Source: Microcaldota archaeon (GTDB lineage: Archaea; Micrarchaeota; Micrarchaeia; Anstonellales; Bilamarchaeaceae). Taken from it: a stretch of DNA of 7,007 nucleotides. The translations under genes and the position numbers were made by a program. The notes beneath the pieces are model-generated. The model saw only the letters and a list, made by a program, of their open reading frames with translations. It did not search any database and was not told where the DNA came from. The stretch spans positions 1-7,007 of the forward strand of contig JAHFGR010000062.1 in assembly GCA_023247345.1 (NCBI GenBank), read 5' to 3'. Numbering within the stretch: position 1 is the first letter of the stretch; each line of letters begins with the position of its first letter. Positions 1-4,876 of the stretch are shown here, piece after piece.

Positions 1-1019
1 TATTTGACATTTACCCTGCTGCCAGTGTATAAATCTGCGACTTTTTGTTCTTCCACTGCCTTCCAGCTTATAAAATCCTCGATTTCTGGATGATCGATAT
101 CCACGATGACCATTTTTGCTGCCCTACGAGTAGTTCCGCCCGACTTAATAGCACCAGCAGCGCGATCGAATATTTTTAAGAAGCTCATTAAACCCGAGGA
201 GCTTCCGCCACCAGAAAGTTTTTCACCCTTACCTCTTAAATTTGAAAAATTACTTCCAGTTCCGCTTCCATACTTAAAGACTCGCGCTTCGCGAAGCACA
301 AGGTCAAATATGCCGCCTTCGTTGAGTAGATCATCACTCACAGTTTGAATAAAACACGCATGAGCTTGCGCGTGCGTGTATGCGTCTGGAGATGGAGTTA
401 ATTGGCCGGTTTCAGGATCAACATACCAATGTCCTTGCGGGGTGCCGATTATTCCATAAGATAATGCTAAACCTGTGTTAAACCATTGCGGCGAGTTTGG
501 TGCAGCCATTTGAGTAATTAACATGTACTTTAACTCATCTTCAAATACCTCTGCGTCCTCTTCGCTTGCGAAATAGTTGTATCGCTCACCCCAGTATCTC
601 CAGCATTTAACCATTCTATTTATTACTTGTTTTGCACTTTTCTCGCTACCTAAAACAGGTTTGCCACTCGCATCAAAAATAGGATTGCTGTTTTTATCGA
701 TTTGCGGAACTCCTGCTTTTCTAAAATATTTTTGGGCTAGTATGTCTGTAGCAACCTGTGTCCAGAATTTTGGTACTTCTACTTCCTTTATTTCATAGAC
801 AATAGAACCATCAGGATTTCTAATAATACTACTACGCATTTCAAACTCAATGCCGGCAAAAGGATCAACACCCTTTTTTGTAAACTGCCTTGGCACAACT
901 AAGCCTTTTTGCGTATACTTTACAAAACCCATATCCCTTATTTTTTCTTTTGTTATATCCATCATGCCACCCGTATGTTCCTGTGCCATGCACAATGCAC
1001 CTTGCACTATATCATTCAT
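1..1019 (-). CDS. nrdJ: Vitamin B12-dependent (class II) ribonucleoside-diphosphate reductase, N-terminal part, runs off the left edge
   Basis: Catalytic subunit that reduces ribonucleotides to deoxyribonucleotides using adenosylcobalamin as radical source, so it needs neither oxygen nor a separate small subunit. I read 339 codons without a stop. Recognisable stretches are the DPFAGIEF segment (residues 52-59), APNSPQWFNTG (173-183), GHWYVDPETG (196-205), HACFIQ (220-225), KYGSGTGSNFSNLRGKG (249-265) and AGAIKSGGTTRRAAKM (288-303). These match the long (about 1,200-residue) bacterial-type NrdJ. Cys222 is expected to be the first cysteine of the redox-active pair; the thiyl-radical cysteine and C-terminal cysteines lie outside the window. 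The chosen ATG overlaps the upstream CxxC gene by 8 bp (ATGAATGA), with AGGAG at 1031-1035 as a weak ribosome site. About 40 residues precede the part usually conserved, so a later Met (11, 19 or 20) is possible. Control by the NrdR boxes upstream of the operon is inferred. Confidence 0.95.
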   Translation of the reverse strand, partial: MNDIVQGALCMAQEHTGGMMDITKEKIRDMGFVKYTQKGLVVPRQFTKKGVDPFAGIEFEMRSSIIRNPDGSIVYEIKEVEVPKFWTQVATDILAQKYFRKAGVPQIDKNSNPIFDASGKPVLGSEKSAKQVINRMVKCWRYWGERYNYFASEEDAEVFEDELKYMLITQMAAPNSPQWFNTGLALSYGIIGTPQGHWYVDPETGQLTPSPDAYTHAQAHACFIQTVSDDLLNEGGIFDLVLREARVFKYGSGTGSNFSNLRGKGEKLSGGGSSSGLMSFLKIFDRAAGAIKSGGTTRRAAKMVIVDIDHPEIEDFISWKAVEEQKVADLYTGSRVNVK

Positions 1020-1257
1020 CAGACAAAATACTCCTGATTTCTGAAATAGTGTGTGCACGATTTAATTCATTTCCAAGATTATCTAAGAAAATCACTGTTG
1101 GAACTTTTGAAACTTTAAAATTAATTGCTTTTTCTTCTTCTTGCGTTGCATTAACATGTGTGCCTGGTACTTTAATTGTTGAAAGGTACTCTTTTACAGT
1201 CGGACAGAATTTACAAAACGGCGTGGTAAATAATAGATACGATTTTATACTTGGCAT
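1012..1257 (-). CDS. Small thioredoxin/glutaredoxin-like protein, probable electron donor to NrdJ
   Basis: An 81-residue thioredoxin-fold redox protein. The active site is C15-K-F-C18 after a hydrophobic beta strand (SYLLFTTPFC), and the cis-proline loop is V52-P53-T54 followed by the strand VIFLD. Size and layout resemble bacterial NrdH redoxins and archaeal mini-thioredoxins, and there is no signal peptide, so it should act in the cytoplasm. Its stop overlaps the nrdJ start by 8 bp, so the two genes are almost certainly co-transcribed and translationally coupled. That makes it the likely dithiol that re-reduces the reductase after each turnover (inference from context). The start is supported by an archaeal GGTGA site six bases upstream. 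It could instead be a general protein disulfide reductase. NrdH and glutaredoxin cannot be told apart by motif here, so no symbol is given. Confidence 0.9.
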   Translation of the reverse strand: MPSIKSYLLFTTPFCKFCPTVKEYLSTIKVPGTHVNATQEEEKAINFKVSKVPTVIFLDNLGNELNRAHTISEIRSILSDE

Positions 1258-1263
1258 GTTTGG

Positions 1264-1268
1264 TCACC
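1264..1268 (-). promoter_or_regulatory. Shine-Dalgarno site GGTGA for the thioredoxin-like gene
   Basis: On the minus strand GGTGA stands six bases before the ATG at 1257. GGTGA pairs with the 3' end of archaeal 16S rRNA, and its presence means the mRNA has a leader rather than being leaderless. It fixes the start of the CxxC gene and agrees with transcription from the regulatory gap above it. Confidence 0.7.
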
Positions 1269-1313
1269 ATTTGCGCTTTTTTGGAGATCGCACACTAAAA
1301 TTAGTTGAAAACA

Positions 1314-1321
1314 TATTTAAA
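1314..1321 (-). promoter_or_regulatory. Candidate TATA box (P1) for the thioredoxin-like gene and nrdJ
   Basis: The minus strand reads TTTAAATA, close to the archaeal TATA consensus. Transcription would start near 1290 and give a leader of about 33 nt containing the GGTGA site. The NrdR-box-like sequences lie upstream of this element, an unusual position for a simple archaeal repressor, so a second candidate (P2, 1447-1454) should be kept in mind. Called from sequence likeness only. Confidence 0.45.
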
Positions 1322-1338
1322 TGTTGCTAAGAAAAAAT

Positions 1339-1354
1339 CCACAACAGGTAGTAG
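1339..1354. promoter_or_regulatory. Probable NrdR box, proximal (weaker) copy
   Basis: The 16-mer CCACAACAGGTAGTAG fits the NrdR-box pattern (acaCwAtATaTwGtgt) at the outer C/A and T/G positions: C4, A5, A6, A8, T11, A12, G13 and T14. It departs at the central T7 and T9. Its start lies 32 bp from the start of the stronger copy at 1371, leaving a 16-bp gap. Pairs of NrdR boxes about three helical turns apart are the known arrangement upstream of bacterial ribonucleotide reductase operons, and that spacing is the main support for this weaker copy. Confidence 0.6.
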
Positions 1355-1370
1355 CAGTAAAAAGGAAAAA

Positions 1371-1386
1371 ACACCATATGTTGTGG
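1371..1386. promoter_or_regulatory. Probable NrdR box, distal (strong) copy
   Basis: ACACCATATGTTGTGG matches the 16-bp palindromic NrdR consensus acaCwAtATaTwGtgt at nearly every position. Only the central a/g, one w and the last base differ. It sits between nrdR and the redoxin-nrdJ operon, where an NrdR operator is expected. NrdR is encoded next door, so regulator and site occur together. Confidence 0.75.
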
Positions 1387-1446
1387 TTGATGTGTTGTAG
1401 TTTGGAAAGCAAAAAGGTCTTGACGTCATGAAATTTTTGTGAAAAA

Positions 1447-1454
1447 TATATTAA
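1447..1454 (-). promoter_or_regulatory. Alternative TATA box (P2) upstream of the NrdR boxes
   Basis: The minus strand reads TTAATATA within an AT-rich run just past the nrdR terminator. A start near 1424 would give a leader of about 165 nt with both NrdR boxes downstream of the start, a position where a bound repressor could block elongation or initiation. The perfect palindrome TGACGTCA (1421-1428) would fall on the start site. Weak evidence; offered as the alternative to P1. Confidence 0.3.
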
Positions 1455-1463
1455 GAAATTGCA

Positions 1464-1493
1464 GAAAAATAATAAAAAAATATTTATGAAAAA
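1464..1493 (-). terminator. T-rich terminator after nrdR
   Basis: Directly after the nrdR stop, the minus strand carries several T runs, including seven and five Ts in a row, with no clear hairpin. Archaeal RNA polymerase ends transcription at such oligo-T tracts. This suggests that nrdR and the redoxin-nrdJ operon are separate transcripts. Confidence 0.5.
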
Positions 1494-1943
1494 TTATTTT
1501 TTTAGCTCTTTTACCTTCTTTGCAAACTCAGAAACATCCTCAAACTCATGATAAACACTTGCAAATCTTACATAAGATACTTTGTCGATCTTTTTTAGCC
1601 TTGCCATTACCATTTCCCCGATTTCTGTGCTCTTTACTTCTGTTTTTTCTTTTTTTCTTAAGTCTCTCTCTATATCGTCCACGACATTTTCTATCTGTTC
1701 TCTGCTTACCGGCCTCTTTTCGCACGCTGCGATTATCCCTTTGAATAGTTTTTCATATTGGAATGGCTCTGTGCGTCCGTCTTTCTTTATTACTTTAATA
1801 TCAAGAAGCTCGACGCGCTCATATGTAGTAAATCTTTTTTTGCATTTTCTGCATTCCCGCCTGCGACGAATTGCTTCTTTGCCTCCTGCAACGCGTGAAT
1901 CAAGTACATTTGTTCTTGAATTGTTACAATATGGGCAGCGCAT
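1494..1943 (-). CDS. nrdR: NrdR, nucleotide-sensing transcriptional repressor of ribonucleotide reductase genes
   Basis: A 149-residue protein of normal family length. The N-terminal zinc ribbon has its four ligands at C3-P-Y-C6 and C31-R-K-C34, flanking the signature IRRRREC, with RFTTYERVE after it. Residues about 48-138 form the ATP-cone (VIKKDGRTEPF, KGIIAACEKRPVS), ending in the family hallmark VSYVRFASVYHEF (122-134). In bacteria NrdR binds ATP/dATP in the cone and represses ribonucleotide reductase operons by binding paired NrdR boxes. Such a pair lies about 110-155 bp downstream of this gene, before the redoxin-nrdJ operon. There is no Shine-Dalgarno site, and a TATA-like element centred about 25 bp before the ATG predicts a leaderless mRNA. 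NrdR is nearly universal in bacteria but patchy in archaea, so past transfer is plausible. Confidence 0.96.
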   Translation of the reverse strand: MRCPYCNNSRTNVLDSRVAGGKEAIRRRRECRKCKKRFTTYERVELLDIKVIKKDGRTEPFQYEKLFKGIIAACEKRPVSREQIENVVDDIERDLRKKEKTEVKSTEIGEMVMARLKKIDKVSYVRFASVYHEFEDVSEFAKKVKELKK

Positions 1944-1962
1944 GGATTAAAATATATGGATA

Positions 1963-1975
1963 AGATTTTATATCT
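1963..1975. promoter_or_regulatory. Bidirectional TATA-like element between nrdR and the metalloprotease gene
   Basis: AGATTTTATATCT is an imperfect palindrome with AGAT/ATCT arms. It reads TTTTATAT on the plus strand and TATAAAAT on the minus strand. It sits at the exact centre of the 50-bp gap, about 25 bp from each start codon, so starts at or next to both ATGs (leaderless mRNAs) are predicted. A second plus-strand candidate, AAATATAT at 1950-1957, would give the protease gene a short leader. A weak GAGG lies at 1980-1983, ten bases before its ATG. Confidence 0.5.
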
Positions 1976-1993
1976 ATTTGAGGAAACTGATAC

Positions 1994-3091
1994 ATGCTAA
2001 AAACAATATGTGCACTTGTTATTATTCTATTTTTAGCTGGATGTATTACACAAACAAAGGAAGACACTAAAAAAGAAAATAAAGACGTACCAGTTCCGGC
2101 AGTAAAACCTATAAGGCAAGTACCAGTAACTGAACCGCCCCATGCTAAGTTAGATGATCTGGTAGAATGTAATGAATTCGAATATTGGCAGGCTATTAAT
2201 ACTGAAAACCCTTATCCCGGCATGCAATGCGATACTGGACCAAAGAAAGTAATTGATGTTACGGTATTTATTCCAAAAGATCCTAAAACTGGCAATTATG
2301 TTGTTGATAAAGCTGAGGGAGAATTTGTTGTTGAAAAACTAAATAAAGCATTTAACGAACATGGAATTGAATTTAGGATAGAAAAAATCATACTGTCCGA
2401 GGCAGATACTTCTCCATATGTTGACCTTGATCCAAAAACACAAGGAAGTGCATTTAAAGAGAAGATACTTGAATATTTTGAAACGATTTATAACGGACAG
2501 TATGATAGCAAAGGACTTAATATCGTTTTTATTAGTGATTGGCACGGCGTAACTGCTAGTTGCTCACACCCTTGGAATACAGGTGAAAAATTTGGAAGGC
2601 ATAGGTGCTACTCGTTACCTCATAAAATTCAATTAAGTTGTTTACAAGATGAATCATGCAGAGATAGTAAAAATACTGTAATGATTCACGAGGTGGGGCA
2701 TTTTCTTGGCTTGCTCCATACACATCATCCAAACAATGTAATAACAGGAAACGAATATAAAGAGGATTTTGCAATGAGTGGACCTACCTGGATAAATACA
2801 ACTAAGGCTTGCCATAAAGATGGCGATTATGTGTGTGACACTCCTTATGATTGTTATAGCTATTGCCAGCAGACAATAAACTGTGAAGGCTTGAAATTTA
2901 GGTCAAATACATATGAAAATAAATGTGGATTAGATTATGCACCTGTAACAGATAATTACATGTCTTATTATTTACTGAAATTTCATACTAAATTTACAAA
3001 AGAACAAGGCGCTCGTGCACGGTATTATTTGATGGAAAGAATAAATAATGAGATAAATGGAAACAAACTAGCAGCTATAAACGAAAACTAG
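1994..3091 (+). CDS. Predicted lipoprotein zinc metalloprotease, M43 (pappalysin/ulilysin-like) family
   Basis: A 365-residue secreted, lipid-anchored protease. The signal peptide ends in a lipobox (LAG-C17), followed by a charged and proline-rich linker to about residue 57. The catalytic domain spans roughly 86-350. The zinc site is H232-E233-V-G-H236-F-L-G239-L-L-H242, the full metzincin motif, and the Met-turn is N321-Y-M323-S-Y. The DTP segment (282-284) and FTKEQGAR (334-341) are typical of M43. Twelve cysteines remain after the lipid-anchored one (59, 79, 190, 205, 216, 222, 273, 281, 287, 291, 297, 311), enough for six disulfides in an extracytoplasmic protein. M43 members cut proteins and peptides; the archaeal model is ulilysin of Methanosarcina acetivorans. 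The substrate here is unknown. The gene stands alone on its strand, divergent from nrdR, and its last 24 bp overlap the end of gltX. Confidence 0.9.
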   Translation: MLKTICALVIILFLAGCITQTKEDTKKENKDVPVPAVKPIRQVPVTEPPHAKLDDLVECNEFEYWQAINTENPYPGMQCDTGPKKVIDVTVFIPKDPKTGNYVVDKAEGEFVVEKLNKAFNEHGIEFRIEKIILSEADTSPYVDLDPKTQGSAFKEKILEYFETIYNGQYDSKGLNIVFISDWHGVTASCSHPWNTGEKFGRHRCYSLPHKIQLSCLQDESCRDSKNTVMIHEVGHFLGLLHTHHPNNVITGNEYKEDFAMSGPTWINTTKACHKDGDYVCDTPYDCYSYCQQTINCEGLKFRSNTYENKCGLDYAPVTDNYMSYYLLKFHTKFTKEQGARARYYLMERINNEINGNKLAAINEN

Positions 3092-4741
3092 ATTATTTTT
3101 CTCTTTTTTATCCAACCTGCAGAAACCGAATCTCTCGAATTGGATAATCTCGCCTTCTTTTATATTGGCGCAAGCGGTTTCGCAGTATCCGTCTATCTTT
3201 TCTAAGCTTTTTTCATTATAATTCCCATTTTCATCTAGCAAGTCTCGCGGCACCAATACTTCGCATTTGAGATTATCAGCTGCGCTTACCCATTGGATTT
3301 TCTTTGCCGGAATCTCATTTTGTTTGACTTCAACAAGCTTTTTACCATCAAATTTTGCGAAAGCAAGATCTTTAAGCGCGAATACTTCGTCTTTTGTCAA
3401 AGATTTAAAATCTGATTTTGGAATAAAAAGAGCGCCTTTAATCTTTGTATTTCTTTCTTCTCCACGTATTTTATATGAGACCTCGCTTTTATGCCATGTT
3501 GACAATTCAATTGGGTCAGGAACAAAGAAATAATGCTTAGAAACCGGGTCAAGTAATTTTTTATTTTCTACAAGTAATCTGTCTATCGTTGGCTCACTTT
3601 CCACTTTACTTAATCCAAACGAAAGTACAAATGTACGGATTGCAGCAGGCAATAAACCACGCCTCTGCATACCTTCGAGCGTTGGCAACCTTGGATCATT
3701 CCATCCACCTACTTTGCCTTCTTCAACCAATGGCTTGAGCAATCGCTTGCTAATTGGCGCATTTTTTATTTCCAAACGAGAGAATTCTACTAGCGTCGGT
3801 CGTTTAAATCCAAGCGCATCGCATAATGCGTAATATAACTCGTCTCTTAGTTCGTATTCTTTTGTTCTTGCCGGATGAGTTATGCCTTCGAGTGCATCCA
3901 TCACCACAACTGCAAGATCATATCCTGGCCAAACTTTATATTTCGTTCCTTGACGATAATGTTTTGTAGTAATAATTCTAGCGAGCGTTGGATCGCGCAT
4001 TACGGTATTTAACGATCTAAGATCTCCCTTAAATCTAAGGATCGCGTATCCTTGTTTATGCTTTCCCTTAAGCATGGCTTCCCATAACGCTTCATGTGTT
4101 TTAACATCCTGCGTTCTGCATTCGCATTCCTGCATTTTTGTTCTTAGATCGCTTATTTTTTCTTGCGGGCATGTGCAAATGTAGGCATTGCCTCTTGCGA
4201 TTAAACCCGTACAATGCGAATAGATAAGTTCGATATTATCGCTAGTATAGCTTTCTTTATCCCATTTTATACCGAGCCATTCTAACCCTTTTTTGAGCGC
4301 TTCAACAAATTCCTGAGATTCTTTTTCCGGGTTAGTATCATCAAAGCGCAATATGAATATGCCATTATGTTGCTTGGCGATCTCGTAATCTAAAAATGCG
4401 GCCTTGGCATGACCGATGTGTGGATAACCAGACGGCTCAGGAGGAAAGCGCGTAATTACTTTGCCTGCAATTGCGTTTGGAACTTCAAAACCTTTCTTCT
4501 CTTTTTGGGGTTTTTCTGCAAATGAGTAGTTCTTTAGTTCGCTTTCTATCTTATCCTTGTCCATCTTATTTATTTCATTAACGATTTCGTTTATTTTTTG
4601 CATCGTGCTGCGCATATCTTTTTTACAGTCTGGAAACTCAGCAAGAACCTTACCTACTACCGAACCTGCGCTGGCTTTGCCAAAGTCTAATGCATTTTTT
4701 AAAGTGTGCTTACGAATTATCGTAATTAATGTATCTGACAT
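3068..4741 (-). CDS. gltX: Glutamyl-tRNA synthetase, archaeal/eukaryotic class
   Basis: Class I synthetase charging tRNA-Glu; 557 residues, normal for archaeal enzymes. A helical N-terminal domain (about 1-90) precedes the Rossmann fold with RFPPEPSGYPHIGHAKAA (98-115; HIGH at 108-111) and LRFDDTNPEKE (131-141). Cysteines 189/191 (CTC) and 206/208 (CEC) form a likely zinc knuckle. YDLAVVVMDALEGITHPART (274-293) favours glutamate over glutamine specificity. The KMSKS counterpart is ISKRL (330-334), then GGWNDPRLPTLEGMQRRG (345-362). Residues from about 400 form the beta-barrel anticodon-binding region of the GlnRS-like class, unlike the helical one of bacterial GluRS. In archaea this enzyme usually also has to work alongside an amidotransferase that makes Gln-tRNA (family knowledge). 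The start is supported by GGTGA seven bases upstream. The gene follows tRNA-Pro, and its 3' end converges on the protease gene with a 24-bp overlap. Confidence 0.96.
   Translation of the reverse strand: MSDTLITIIRKHTLKNALDFGKASAGSVVGKVLAEFPDCKKDMRSTMQKINEIVNEINKMDKDKIESELKNYSFAEKPQKEKKGFEVPNAIAGKVITRFPPEPSGYPHIGHAKAAFLDYEIAKQHNGIFILRFDDTNPEKESQEFVEALKKGLEWLGIKWDKESYTSDNIELIYSHCTGLIARGNAYICTCPQEKISDLRTKMQECECRTQDVKTHEALWEAMLKGKHKQGYAILRFKGDLRSLNTVMRDPTLARIITTKHYRQGTKYKVWPGYDLAVVVMDALEGITHPARTKEYELRDELYYALCDALGFKRPTLVEFSRLEIKNAPISKRLLKPLVEEGKVGGWNDPRLPTLEGMQRRGLLPAAIRTFVLSFGLSKVESEPTIDRLLVENKKLLDPVSKHYFFVPDPIELSTWHKSEVSYKIRGEERNTKIKGALFIPKSDFKSLTKDEVFALKDLAFAKFDGKKLVEVKQNEIPAKKIQWVSAADNLKCEVLVPRDLLDENGNYNEKSLEKIDGYCETACANIKEGEIIQFERFGFCRLDKKEKNNLVFVYSC
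3092..3110 (+). terminator. Oligo-T terminator of the metalloprotease gene, inside gltX
   Basis: Immediately after the protease stop, the plus strand carries runs of five and six Ts. On the other strand the same bases encode the lysine-rich C-terminus of GluRS (DKKEKNN), so one stretch appears to serve both as terminator and as coding sequence. Confidence 0.45.
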
Positions 4742-4748
4742 AGGTATA

Positions 4749-4753
4749 TCACC
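4749..4753 (-). promoter_or_regulatory. Shine-Dalgarno site GGTGA for gltX
   Basis: GGTGA on the minus strand, seven bases before the gltX ATG. It supports that start and implies that the mRNA begins well upstream. The only TATA-like run in the 30-bp gap (TTTAAATA, next to the tRNA 3' end) would put the transcription start near the ATG and remove this site. A transcript reading through from the tRNA promoter fits better. Confidence 0.65.
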
Positions 4754-4771
4754 CTAAATAATATTTAAAAA

Positions 4772-4844
4772 TGGGGTTGCCCAGATTTGAACTGGGATCA
4801 CGGACTCCCGAAGCCCGCAGTCTACCAAGTTAGCCCACAACCCC
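4772..4844 (-). tRNA. tRNA-Pro, anticodon CGG
   Basis: A 73-nt cloverleaf. The acceptor stem GGGGTTG/CAACCCC is fully paired, with discriminator A. The anticodon stem CGGGC/GTCCG has one G-T pair; the loop TTCGGGA gives anticodon CGG (4808-4810), reading CCG. The T arm is CCCAG-TTCAAAT-CTGGG with five pairs. The variable region is four bases (TGAT), as in archaeal tRNA-Pro. The D arm is weak: G10-T25, G11-C24, C12 opposite A23, T13-G22. CCA is not encoded; a T run follows the discriminator and could act as a terminator. No intron is seen. Confidence 0.93.
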
Positions 4845-4864
4845 TAAAAATATATAATAAACTC

Positions 4865-4876
4865 AATTTAAATAAC
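4865..4876 (-). promoter_or_regulatory. Candidate TATA box of tRNA-Pro, overlapping the end of the prenyltransferase gene
   Basis: The minus strand reads TTATTTAAATTG here. The centre is about 27 bp before the mature tRNA 5' end, the expected archaeal distance, and the element includes the TAA stop of the UbiA-family gene (4868-4870). The AT run nearer the tRNA (4848-4857) is too close to set this start. Confidence 0.45.

Noticed and set aside
890..1330. Plus-strand open frame of 146 codons
   Set aside because: It lies opposite the redoxin gene and the start of nrdJ, has no recognisable motif, and runs across the regulatory gap. The minus-strand reading has clear family matches.
1387..1402. 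Possible third NrdR box next to the strong one
   Set aside because: TTGATGTGTTGTAGTT shares only a half-site-like TGTTGTAG, lacks palindromic symmetry, and abuts the strong box with no gap.
1301..1429. Minus-strand open frame of 42 codons in the nrd regulatory gap
   Set aside because: It covers both NrdR boxes and the P1 TATA box, has no Shine-Dalgarno site, and shows a hydrophobic low-complexity product with no known motif. Probably chance.
1258..1493. Cobalamin riboswitch before the B12-dependent reductase operon
   Set aside because: I searched the gap for a B12-box-like sequence and a large stem-loop set and saw none. The visible structure is the paired NrdR boxes and AT-rich promoter DNA.
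1944..1960. Autoregulatory NrdR box in the nrdR promoter
   Set aside because: AATATATGG resembles the box core, but the conserved outer C and the right-hand half are missing. It is better explained as AT-rich promoter sequence.
3068..4741. Reading gltX as glutaminyl-tRNA synthetase
   Set aside because: The two share a fold, but the DALEGITH segment and the CTC/CEC zinc knuckle fit archaeal GluRS, and archaea generally lack GlnRS.
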